DNA from: Clostridiales bacterium
GTDB lineage: Bacteria; Bacillota; Clostridia; Oscillospirales; Oscillospiraceae
Reading direction: 5' to 3'
DNA: 64,000 nucleotides
Assembly: GCA_902363045.1 (NCBI GenBank)
Contig: CABIYX010000001.1
Coordinates: 147,737-211,736, forward strand
A program made the translations under genes and the position numbers. Below the pieces are notes generated by a model. That model was not told the DNA's origin and ran no database searches. It saw only the letters and a list, made by a program, of their open reading frames with translations. Positions 49,397 through 57,472 of this stretch are shown in pieces. The number at the start of each line of letters is the position of its first letter. Position 1 is the stretch's first letter.

Positions 49397-50638
49397 ATGA
49401 AACGTACCATTTCCGCTGTACTCTGCGCGGCCCTGGCCCTGACGCTGGCCGGCTGTGCGGAGGAGAAGGAACCCATGTTGGACCGGACGGTGACAGTGGA
49501 GACCACCGCCGCACAGACCGGCGAACTGAGCACCGAGAGCACCTATATCGGGACCATTTCCGCAGAGGGCACCGCCAGCGTGGTCTCTCTGGTTTCCGGC
49601 AATGTGGAGGAGGTCATGGTCTCGGTGGGTGACACGGTTTCCGCCGGGGACCCCCTGTGCCGCATCGACGACGAGAGTGCCCGCCTGGCCCTCCAGAATG
49701 CCCAGGCGGCCTATCAGAGTGCCCAGGAGAGCTATAACAGCGCCCAGGCGGGCTACGGCGGCGCCGACCTGCCGGTGCTGGAGGAGCAGCTGCGTCTGGC
49801 CCAGGATAACTATGAGGATACCCAGCACCTCTTTGAGATGGGCGCCGCCTCCCAGGCGGAGGTGGACCAGGCCAACCAGGCTCTGCTGTCCGCCCAGGCC
49901 GGGGTCGAGGCGGCCCGGGCCGGCCTGAGCTCCGCCCGGGCGGGGATCCAGTCCGCCCAGGTGGGCGTGAACTCCGCCCAGTACCAGCTGTCCCTCTATA
50001 ACATGACCGCCCCCATCTCCGGGGTGGTGGAGGCGGTCAATCTGACGTTGAACAACTTCGCCTCCTCCGGCGCGGTGGCCTTCGTCATCTCCAACGGCAG
50101 CAACAAGACGGTCACCTTCTACGTCACCGACCAGGTGCGCCAGACCCTGACCGCCGGCCAGGAGGTCTCTGTGGTCAGCGACGGCCGGACCTATCAGGGC
50201 GCGGTGACGGAGATCAGCGGCGTGGTGGACGCGGCCACCGGCCTGTTCAAGGTCAAGGCGGTCATCAACGAGGCCCAGTCCCTGCCCGACGGCCTGGCGG
50301 TGGAGCTGACCACCACGGCCTACCGCTCCAGCGGGGCCATCCTGATCCCCAGCGACGCGGTCTATTTTGACGAGGGCAACGCCTATGTCTATGTGGCCCG
50401 GGATGGCGCCGCGGTGCGCACTGAGGTGACTGTGGGCCTGTACACTGCGGATACCATCGCCGTCACTGCCGGTCTGACCGCCGGGGATGAGGTGATCACC
50501 ACCTGGTCCGCCGGACTGAAGGACGGTGCGCCCATCCGCCTGGCCGGCCAGGAGGAGGCGGACAGCGGGGCCGCAGACGCCTCCGGTGCAGCCACAGACG
50601 CCTCCGGTAGTGCCGCCAGCGGGACGGAGGCGCCGTAA
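49397..50638 (+). CDS. Efflux periplasmic-adaptor (HlyD/RND membrane-fusion) protein
   Basis: A 413-residue lipoprotein-like adaptor: N-terminal hydrophobic segment ending in a lipobox-like LTLAGC, a barrel-sandwich half (GNVEEVMVSVGDTVSAGDPL), and a long helical hairpin rich in A, Q and S (QAAYQSAQESYNSAQ; GVEAARAGLSSARAG). Next come the second lipoyl half (MTAPISGVVEAVNL) and a beta-barrel/MP domain. The C-terminus is Ala/Ser/Gly-rich. It should bridge the RND pump to the TolC-like protein. Start ATG 49397 gives a proper signal; an upstream GTG is less likely. Confidence 0.9.
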   Translation: MKRTISAVLCAALALTLAGCAEEKEPMLDRTVTVETTAAQTGELSTESTYIGTISAEGTASVVSLVSGNVEEVMVSVGDTVSAGDPLCRIDDESARLALQNAQAAYQSAQESYNSAQAGYGGADLPVLEEQLRLAQDNYEDTQHLFEMGAASQAEVDQANQALLSAQAGVEAARAGLSSARAGIQSAQVGVNSAQYQLSLYNMTAPISGVVEAVNLTLNNFASSGAVAFVISNGSNKTVTFYVTDQVRQTLTAGQEVSVVSDGRTYQGAVTEISGVVDAATGLFKVKAVINEAQSLPDGLAVELTTTAYRSSGAILIPSDAVYFDEGNAYVYVARDGAAVRTEVTVGLYTADTIAVTAGLTAGDEVITTWSAGLKDGAPIRLAGQEEADSGAADASGAATDASGSAASGTEAP

Positions 50639-50641
50639 CCT

Positions 50642-53600
50642 ATGAAACTGATTCGACTGATCCTGCGCCGGCCTACCTCGGTGATCCTGATGATCCTGGC
50701 CGTGGTGGTGTTCGGCTCGGCCTCCCTGACCGGGATGCCTCTGGAGTATATGCCTGACATGGAGATGCCTATGGAGCTGGTGATGGTCACCTGGCCCGGG
50801 GCGGATGCCGACAGCATCGACCGGCTGGTCACCCAGCCCATCGAGGATGAGTGTGAGACCCTGTCCGACATCGACAGCGTCAACTCCTACTCCTTTGATA
50901 ACTACGCCATGCTCCAGCTGACCTATAAGTACGGCGTGGACATGGATGAGGTCTACTCCGACCTGAAGAACTCTATGGACAACCTGATGCCCACTCTCCC
51001 GGAGGACTGTGAGGACCCCCTGATCATGGAGCTGAGCGCCGACTTTATGCCCACCATGATCCTCTCCGCCGTGGCTCCCGAAGGGATGGACGCGGCCAGC
51101 TACCTCAACGACACAGTGGTGCCAGTGATCGAGAGCTTGGGCGGCGTGGCCCAGGTGGAGGTCACCGGGGCCCAGGACGAGTATCTGCGCATCGTACTGG
51201 ATGAGGCGGCCCTCCAGCAGTACCGCCTGTCCATCTCGGCAGTGGGCTCCGCCATCGCGGCGGCCGACTTCGATATGCCGGTGGGCGACGTCACCCTGGG
51301 TACCCAGGACATCGCCCTGGGCGTCTACGGCAGCGTGGATGTGAACGCCGACTTCCGGAACCTGCCCATCCAGACCCCATCGGGTCAGATGGTGGCCCTG
51401 GGAGATCTGTGCACCTTCTTCAACGTGTATGAGAAGGATGCGGAGAACCTCAGCCGCTACAACGGCGGCGACAGCGTTATGCTCAGCGTGACCAAGCAGG
51501 ACAGCGCCGCTACCGTGGAGGTCTGCGAGGATGTCATGGAGATCCTGGACCGGTACAGTATGGACGGTCTGAGCTTCGAGGTCATTTACAACGAGGCGGA
51601 TAGCATCATGGAGACCCTGGGTGAGGTGCTGAATACCCTCATCACCGGCATCATCCTGACCATGCTGGTGCTGTTCCTCTTCTTCGGCGATCTGCGCGCC
51701 AGCCTGATCGTGGGCATCAGTATGCCCCTGTCCATCCTGCTGGCGGTGATCCTTCTGAACTTTGCCGGCTTTGCCATCGATCTGATGACGGGTACCTCCC
51801 TGATCATCGCCATCGGCATGATCGTGGATAACTCCATCGTCATTTTGGAGAGCTGTATGCGCTCCAGAGAGAACGGCTTGGACTTCCGGGAGGCGGCGGT
51901 GGAGGGCACCTCCACCATGATCATGTCCACCCTGGCCGGTACGCTGACCACCGTGGTGGTCTATATCCCTCTGGCTATGGCTGAGGGCCTGGTGGGTATG
52001 ATGTCCGGCCCCCTGAGCTGGACCATCCTGCTGACCATGCTCTCCTCCTTCCTCAGCGCTGTGGTGGTGGTCCCCCTGGCCTTCGTGTGGCTCAAGCCGA
52101 AGGCGAAGGAGGAGCTGCCCATCAACCGGCTCCTGGCCCGGTTCCGCGCCTTCTACCGCCGGGTCATGCCCGGCCTGCTGCGGCGGCCCGGCCGGGTGGT
52201 CTCGGTGGGTGTGGCCTGCTTCCTGGCCGCCATCCTGCTGGCCAGCCAAATGGAATTTGTGCTGATGCCGGACAACTATGACGGCAGCGTCAGCCTGGAG
52301 GCCACCTTCCGTTCCGGCACCAAGCTGTCTGTCATGGACGAGCGGATCCAGGAGCTGGAGGACGCCCTTCTGGAGGACCCCAACTTTGAAAAGGTGACCC
52401 TGAGCGCCTCGGAGAACACCGCCACCTTCACCGCCTACGCGGTGGACGGCTGCAAGCGCAGCAGTGAGGCGGCGGTGGAGGAGTATACCAACCGCTTCGG
52501 CGGCTCTCCCGGTATGGACCTGGCCGTTACCCCCGCCAGCGGCGATTCCAGCATGGGCGCCATGATGGGAGGGGGCAATACCAAGACCGTGACTCTGGTG
52601 GCCGACAGCCTGGACGTCCTGGAGCAGGGTGCGGATCAGGTGGCGGACGCCATGAGCCAAGTCCCCGGCGTGATCCGGGTGGCCAACGAGTTCGACCAGA
52701 GCCGTGTCAAGGGCCGCCTGGTGGTAGACTCTCAGAAGGCCCAGGCACTGGGGACCTCGGAGTCCGCGGTGGCCATGCAGGTCTACTATCTGCTCAACGG
52801 CATGACGGCCACCACCCTGGACGACTACGGCGACTCCGACGCGGAGTATGATGTGGTGCTGGAGTATCCCGAGGGAAAGTATGATGACATCACGACCCTT
52901 CTGGACTATCCCATTGCCACCCAGAGCGGCCGTATGGTCACCCTGCGGGACATCGCCGATGTGGAGTACATCACCACTCTGCCCAGCATCACCCGGCAGG
53001 ACGGGCAGTACAGCGTTACGGTCACGGCCACCACAACGGATACCGCCAAGTACACCGCGGCCAGCGCCATCGACAGCGCGGTGCGGGGCCTGACCCTTCC
53101 CGAGGGGGTCACAGTAGGGACCGGATCGCTGGACTCCACCACAGAGGAGGCCACCCAGAGCGTGAGCACCGCCCTGCTGTCCGCCATCTTCCTGGTGTTC
53201 CTGGTCATGGGCATCCAGTTTGACTCCCCCAAGCTGTCCATCATGGTCATGCTGTGTATTCCTCTGAGTCTGGTGGGCTCCATCGGTCTGATGTTCCTGT
53301 CCGGCCGTCCCATGAGCATCCTGGGCCTGATGGGCTTCCTGATGCTGGTGGGTATCGCGGTGAACAACGGCATCTACCTGGTGGACGGCACCAACCAGTT
53401 GCGCCGGACCATGCCCCTGGGCGAGGCCCTGGTGGAGGCGGGCACCACCCGTCTGCGCCCCATCCTGATGACCACCCTGACCACCATCATCTCCATGGTG
53501 CCGATGATCTTCTCCACCGACAGCGGCATGAGTATGATGAAGGATATGGCCTATATCATCATTGGCGGCCTGGTGGCCTCCACGGCGCTGGCTATGTTCC

Positions 53601-53704
53601 TGATGCCTGCCTTCTATCTGCTGATCCGGCGTGAGAATCCGGACGGGACCAAGCGGAAGGCGCTGTTCAGCCGCCGCAAGAGCAAGGAAAACGCGGCGGT
53701 CTGA
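50642..53704 (+). CDS. RND-family efflux pump permease
   Basis: A 1020-residue proton-driven exporter of the AcrB/HAE1 type: twelve transmembrane helices in two halves (RRPTSVILMILAVVVFGSASL; a TM4 motif with Asp in IAIGMIVDNSIVILES) and two large external domains. The second half repeats the pattern (GIQFDSPKLSIMVMLCIPL, GIAVNNGIYLVDGTNQL), where the Asp of the relay is replaced by Asn. It starts 3 bases after the adaptor and ends at a bidirectional terminator. Substrates unknown; bile acids or host peptides would fit a gut niche (inference). Confidence 0.95.
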   Translation: MKLIRLILRRPTSVILMILAVVVFGSASLTGMPLEYMPDMEMPMELVMVTWPGADADSIDRLVTQPIEDECETLSDIDSVNSYSFDNYAMLQLTYKYGVDMDEVYSDLKNSMDNLMPTLPEDCEDPLIMELSADFMPTMILSAVAPEGMDAASYLNDTVVPVIESLGGVAQVEVTGAQDEYLRIVLDEAALQQYRLSISAVGSAIAAADFDMPVGDVTLGTQDIALGVYGSVDVNADFRNLPIQTPSGQMVALGDLCTFFNVYEKDAENLSRYNGGDSVMLSVTKQDSAATVEVCEDVMEILDRYSMDGLSFEVIYNEADSIMETLGEVLNTLITGIILTMLVLFLFFGDLRASLIVGISMPLSILLAVILLNFAGFAIDLMTGTSLIIAIGMIVDNSIVILESCMRSRENGLDFREAAVEGTSTMIMSTLAGTLTTVVVYIPLAMAEGLVGMMSGPLSWTILLTMLSSFLSAVVVVPLAFVWLKPKAKEELPINRLLARFRAFYRRVMPGLLRRPGRVVSVGVACFLAAILLASQMEFVLMPDNYDGSVSLEATFRSGTKLSVMDERIQELEDALLEDPNFEKVTLSASENTATFTAYAVDGCKRSSEAAVEEYTNRFGGSPGMDLAVTPASGDSSMGAMMGGGNTKTVTLVADSLDVLEQGADQVADAMSQVPGVIRVANEFDQSRVKGRLVVDSQKAQALGTSESAVAMQVYYLLNGMTATTLDDYGDSDAEYDVVLEYPEGKYDDITTLLDYPIATQSGRMVTLRDIADVEYITTLPSITRQDGQYSVTVTATTTDTAKYTAASAIDSAVRGLTLPEGVTVGTGSLDSTTEEATQSVSTALLSAIFLVFLVMGIQFDSPKLSIMVMLCIPLSLVGSIGLMFLSGRPMSILGLMGFLMLVGIAVNNGIYLVDGTNQLRRTMPLGEALVEAGTTRLRPILMTTLTTIISMVPMIFSTDSGMSMMKDMAYIIIGGLVASTALAMFLMPAFYLLIRRENPDGTKRKALFSRRKSKENAAV

Positions 53705-53721
53705 GTGATCGTGAGAAAGAC

Positions 53722-53759
53722 AAAAAACACACGGCTCCCACCGGGAGCCGTGTGTTTTT
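53722..53759. terminator. Bidirectional terminator between RND and M16 genes
   Basis: AAAAAACACACGGCTCCC and GGGAGCCGTGTGTTTTT with a 3-base loop; A and T runs on both sides serve both convergent genes. Confidence 0.95.
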
Positions 53760-53775
53760 GTATTCTCTTGGGGGA

Positions 53776-55026
53776 TCAGCGGGCGAGCCAGTCGGCGTAC
53801 TCCTCCGCGGCGCGCACCCGGCCCACGGCGGAGAGAGATGCCCCCTGGGGGCGGAAGAGGCGCTGGGCCAGCTGGCGCAGTTCTTCCCGGGTCACCTGCT
53901 CATAGCACGCCAGAAGCTCGTCTGCCTCCCGCACCCGGCCGTACAGAAGGCCGGAGGCGCCCAGGTGGCTCATTCGGGACTGAACGGACTCCAGACCCAT
54001 CAGAAGACCGGCCTGAGCCTGTTCCCGGGCGCGGTCCAGCTCCTCCTGGGTGGGGCCGTGCTCAGCCAGATCGCTGACGATGTTCCGAACGGTTTCCAGG
54101 GCCTGGGCCTCCTGCTCGCCGCCAGTGGCGGTATAGATGCCCAGCAGTCCGGTGTCCGCGTGGTCGGCCACATAGGAATATACGGTATAGCACAGCCCGC
54201 GCTTCTCCCGCAGCTCCTGGAACAGGCGGGAGGAGCAGCCTCCCCCCAAGATGGAGTTGAGCAGCAGCAGGGCGTAACGCTGGTCGTCCCGATAGGACAG
54301 ACCGGGGTAAGCCAGGATCAGATGGTTCTGCTCAATGGCCTTCCGGCGCACGGTGACAGCAGGGCGGTAGACCGCGTCCCGCATCCGGCGGGGGATGGAG
54401 GCGGGCAGGGCGGCCAGCCGCTCCCGCAGGGCGGTGACATGGCGCTCCTCAAAGCGGCCCGCCAGGGCGACCACGATCGAGCTGGGACAGTAGTGCTCCG
54501 CCTGCCACTGGCGCAGGGATTCTCCCGTCATCTCATTCAAAGTGGAGGATCGGCCCAGGATGGGGCGGCCCAGGGGGCGGCCCTTATAGACCGCCATAGC
54601 CAGCCGGTCGGCGCACAGGTCCTCCGGGGTGTCCTCGTACATCCCAATCTCCTCCAGGATCACACCCCGCTCCAGCTCCACATCCTCCTGGGCGAAGCGG
54701 GAGTGGAACAGCATATCGCACAGCAGGTCGGCGGCCCGGTCCAGATGGCGGTCCAGACACCGGGCGTAGTAGCAGGTGCTCTCCTTGGTGGTGTAAGCGT
54801 TGACCTGGCCGCCGATGGCGTCGATCTCCCGGGCCAGGTCGGCGGCAGAGCGCCGGTCAGTACCCTTGAAGGAGAGGTGCTCAATAAAATGGGCCGCGCC
54901 GTTTTCTGTGGCGCGTTCGTGGCGGGAGCCCGCCCCCACGAAAAATCCGAGGGCGGCGGAGCGGGCCCCCGGAATGTATTCAGTCAAAAGCCGGGCTCCA
55001 TTGGAAAGGGTGATGGTACGGTACAT
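53776..55026 (-). CDS. M16-family zinc peptidase
   Basis: A 416-residue insulinase-type peptidase. The inverted zinc motif HFIEH with downstream Glu in VELERGVILEEIGMYEDTP is intact, so this is an active-type subunit. Other family signatures are SKGTDRRSAADLAREID-like spacing and GLCYTVYSY in the C-terminal half. Clostridial homologues (PqqL/YmxG-like) process peptides in the cytoplasm or envelope; no signal peptide is present. ATG 55026 follows GAGGAAACAGCC; the long upstream frame is spurious. Confidence 0.93.
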   Translation of the reverse strand: MYRTITLSNGARLLTEYIPGARSAALGFFVGAGSRHERATENGAAHFIEHLSFKGTDRRSAADLAREIDAIGGQVNAYTTKESTCYYARCLDRHLDRAADLLCDMLFHSRFAQEDVELERGVILEEIGMYEDTPEDLCADRLAMAVYKGRPLGRPILGRSSTLNEMTGESLRQWQAEHYCPSSIVVALAGRFEERHVTALRERLAALPASIPRRMRDAVYRPAVTVRRKAIEQNHLILAYPGLSYRDDQRYALLLLNSILGGGCSSRLFQELREKRGLCYTVYSYVADHADTGLLGIYTATGGEQEAQALETVRNIVSDLAEHGPTQEELDRAREQAQAGLLMGLESVQSRMSHLGASGLLYGRVREADELLACYEQVTREELRQLAQRLFRPQGASLSAVGRVRAAEEYADWLAR

Positions 55027-55200
55027 GGCTGTTTCCTCACTTTGACAAGTTTCGTGGATAAAGTATACCACATCTCTAGGGAATCCGTCTATCCAAGTTT
55101 CACATTTCTGTACGCCTTCCCGGCGGCCGCTGAAAAAATCGGAGCCCGCGGGTATAATGTGCCCCATGCTTGTCCACAATAGGCTTCGGAGGTGGTTTCC

Positions 55201-55905
55201 ATGAAACGGAACCGATTGGAAAAACTGGGCGACTTCGTGCTGGGAAAGGGCTTCTACATAGTCCTGTTCCTGTGCGTCGCCGCAATTGGAATTTCGGGCT
55301 ATTATCTCATCCGCTCCGTCAGCGGGAGCGAGCCGGTGGAGGAGCCGGTCACAGCAAACCCCAACATCACCCTGCCGGACAGCAGCGCGGTCTTCCCGGA
55401 GGAGAAGCCCCGGCCTGAGCCGGAGGCGCAGCCGGACGACCCCCAGCCGAAGAAGGATGCGGAGACGTCCGCCCCGGTACAGCCCCGGGAGGTGGTCTAC
55501 ACCTGGCCGGTGAAGGGACAGGTGCTCCGTGGCTTCACAGTGGAGGCCCTGGCCTACGACGAGACCATGGGGGACTGGCGGACCCACGGAGGGATCGACA
55601 TTGCCGCCGAGGAAGGGCGGAAGGTGCTGGCCGCCGGAGAGGGCCAGGTGGCTGAGGTGTACGATGACGCCATGATGGGGACCACAGTGACCGTCCTCCA
55701 GCCGGACGGAGTGACCGCGGTGTATTCCAACCTGGCGCAGGGGCCTGCGGTGGCGGTGGGCGACGCGGTGGATACCGGGACCGTGCTGGGGGAGGTGGGA
55801 CGCACCGCCATGGCGGAGAGCGGACTGGAGCCCCACCTCCATCTGGAGCTGCTGGCGGACGGGGAGCCGGTGGACCCCCTGTCCTATCTGCCGGAGCAGA
55901 ATTGA
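55201..55905 (+). CDS. SpoIIQ-like M23 (LytM) membrane protein
   Basis: A 234-residue protein with an N-terminal transmembrane anchor (GFYIVLFLCVAAIGISGYYLI), a Pro/Glu-rich linker and a C-terminal M23 domain. The zinc ligands HGGIDIAA (HxxxD) and HLHLELL (HxH) are kept, unlike B. subtilis SpoIIQ, while the YGHL-type loop is YSNL. Architecture and size match clostridial SpoIIQ, which works in the forespore membrane with SpoIIIAH during engulfment. GGAGGTGGTTTCC precedes ATG 55201. A sporulation role is inferred from architecture. Confidence 0.82.
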   Translation: MKRNRLEKLGDFVLGKGFYIVLFLCVAAIGISGYYLIRSVSGSEPVEEPVTANPNITLPDSSAVFPEEKPRPEPEAQPDDPQPKKDAETSAPVQPREVVYTWPVKGQVLRGFTVEALAYDETMGDWRTHGGIDIAAEEGRKVLAAGEGQVAEVYDDAMMGTTVTVLQPDGVTAVYSNLAQGPAVAVGDAVDTGTVLGEVGRTAMAESGLEPHLHLELLADGEPVDPLSYLPEQN

Positions 55906-55923
55906 ACAGTGAGCATCATAAAG

Positions 55924-55953
55924 GAGGACGGCTGTCATACGACAGCCGCCCTC
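55924..55953. terminator. Bidirectional hairpin terminator
   Basis: GAGGACGGCTGTC and GACAGCCGCCCTC around ATAC, one unpaired base, followed by AAAATTTTA. It lies between the convergent SpoIIQ-like and DUF3870 genes. Confidence 0.82.
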
Positions 55954-55964
55954 AAAATTTTAGA

Positions 55965-56297
55965 TCAGGTGTGGCGCCGCAGGGCGGCTTCCTTCAACGC
56001 GGGGTAGCGCTTGATGGCGTCCAGATAGGCCACCACGATCGCCTTTTTGGAGGAGCCGCCGTAGCGGCGGTTCAGCTCTGCCTCCAGGGTCTCCTTCCGC
56101 TCCCACAGGTTGCGCCCCACGAAGAGGCGGGAGAGGAATTCCTCGGTCAGATCCACCGTATGGGTGCAGCCGAATTGAAGGATCTGGTCGGTCTCCGGGT
56201 CTACCTCAAAGGCGAGGTAGAAGGAGTTGAAGATCTTGGTGATGGCGTTATCCAGGTTGGTACGGGACTCGCCGATCAAATATACGCTTTCTGACAT
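55965..56297 (-). CDS. DUF3870 domain protein
   Basis: A 110-residue soluble protein matching DUF3870: NAITKIFNSFYLAFEVDPET, CTHTVDLTEEFLSRLFVGRN and a basic C-terminal SSKKAIVVAYLDAIKRY. Family function is unknown. Conserved Cys and Asp positions (FGCTHTVDLT) hint at a ligand site. AGGAGGAGCCACAGTC precedes the ATG. Confidence 0.82.
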   Translation of the reverse strand: MSESVYLIGESRTNLDNAITKIFNSFYLAFEVDPETDQILQFGCTHTVDLTEEFLSRLFVGRNLWERKETLEAELNRRYGGSSKKAIVVAYLDAIKRYPALKEAALRRHT

Positions 56298-56377
56298 GAC
56301 TGTGGCTCCTCCTGACTACTTAGACTATGACCTCTATTATGCCGTTCCGGACAGTGGGAAGCAAGTGTTTTTTGACC

Positions 56378-57337
56378 TTACAGGCTGTTTCTGCGGAAAA
56401 AGTCCAGAGCGTTCTGATAGAGGATGCCGGAGGCGACGGCCTCGGGGATGTTGCGGGAGAGCAGGTACTCATAGATACCGGCCGCCTTGGCGGGGGAATC
56501 CAGGCACTCGGGGAGCTGGGCGCCGTCGAAGTCGGAGCCCAGGGCCAGGCACTTCTCCGCACCCAAGGAGAGGAAGTGGTCCACATGGCGGTACAGGTCG
56601 TCCAGGCTCTCCACGTTCCGGTCCTCCCGGAGGAAGGCCACAAAGTAGTTCAGGCCGATGAGGCACTCACGGCGCACCATCTCCCGGATCATGTCGTCGG
56701 TGAGGTTGCGCTTGTGGGCGGCCACGGCGCGGGCGTTGGAGTGGGTGGCGGTGAAGGGCTTCTGAGCCACCTCCAGCAGGTCGGCGAAGCCGGCGTCGTT
56801 CAGGTGGGAGACGTCCGCCAGGATGTTGTACTTCTCCAGCTCGGGGATCAGCTTTTTGCCGAAGTCGGTCAGGCCGTGCTCGCTGACGTGGCCGGAGCCG
56901 ATCTCGTTCTCGCCGTTCCAGGTGAGGGTGATGGCCTTGACCCCGTCCTCTGCCAGCAGGCGGACCCGGTCCAGGTCGCCGGCCAGGGCGGAGCCGTTCT
57001 CCACGCTGAGGAAGGCTGCGGTCCGGTTGGACTGGAAGGCCTCCTCCATGTCGGCGCAGGTGCGGCAGCGCTTGACGCGGTCGGAGAACTTGTCCATCTG
57101 GCGGATGAAGTTGTCCCGGTTGGCCTCGTAATAGCGGATGGCGTCCTCACCCCGGCACTCATCGGGGATGAAAATGGCATAGAACTGGGCCCAGTGGACC
57201 CCCTCGGGGATGCTGGACAGGGAGAGGACACGCTGGGGGTCGTCCAGGGTATCGGTGCCAAGGCCGCTGCTGTACTTGCAGTCGGTCAGAGTGTCACAGT
57301 GCAGATCGATCAGTGCGTAAGGTTTCATAGCTGTCAT
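56378..57337 (-). CDS. M19 membrane-dipeptidase family enzyme
   Basis: A 319-residue zinc dipeptidase of the renal-dipeptidase type. The metal-binding HxD is in LIDLHCDTLTD, bridging Glu in AFLSVENGSALAG, and further His ligands in DVSHLND and TATHSNARAV. It hydrolyses dipeptides, including D-amino-acid-containing ones. No signal peptide, so probably cytoplasmic. Either ATG 57337 or 57328 is possible. It lies near a transglutaminase-like gene and a surface NlpC/P60-like protein, a peptide-handling neighbourhood. Confidence 0.92.
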   Translation of the reverse strand: MTAMKPYALIDLHCDTLTDCKYSSGLGTDTLDDPQRVLSLSSIPEGVHWAQFYAIFIPDECRGEDAIRYYEANRDNFIRQMDKFSDRVKRCRTCADMEEAFQSNRTAAFLSVENGSALAGDLDRVRLLAEDGVKAITLTWNGENEIGSGHVSEHGLTDFGKKLIPELEKYNILADVSHLNDAGFADLLEVAQKPFTATHSNARAVAAHKRNLTDDMIREMVRRECLIGLNYFVAFLREDRNVESLDDLYRHVDHFLSLGAEKCLALGSDFDGAQLPECLDSPAKAAGIYEYLLSRNIPEAVASGILYQNALDFFRRNSL

Positions 57338-57422
57338 TCCTGCCTTCTAAATTAAGGTTGAGGCCGGTTGGCTCTCTCGGCAGGGCAGACGCCGCGCCGG
57401 GGAAGATCGGCCGTTGGGTGGA

Positions 57423-57450
57423 GCCCCCGGACCCCAGCGGGTCCGGGGGC
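57423..57450 (-). terminator. Hairpin downstream of the SLH surface gene
   Basis: GCCCCCGGACCC and GGGTCCGGGGGC around CAGC, very stable, 23 bases past the stop. There is no U run, so it may be a processing or transcript-end hairpin. Confidence 0.6.
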
Positions 57451-57472
57451 GGGACGTGAGAAGAAGCGCGCG

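Noticed and set aside
49340..52660. Long minus-strand frame of 1106 codons across the efflux operon
   Set aside because: Antisense shadow of the HlyD and RND genes with His/Gly/Gln-rich composition and no domain.
55201..55905. M23 protein considered as a wall-lytic endopeptidase
   Set aside because: Zinc ligands are present, but the single anchor, linker and size fit SpoIIQ better than secreted lysins; activity cannot be judged from sequence.
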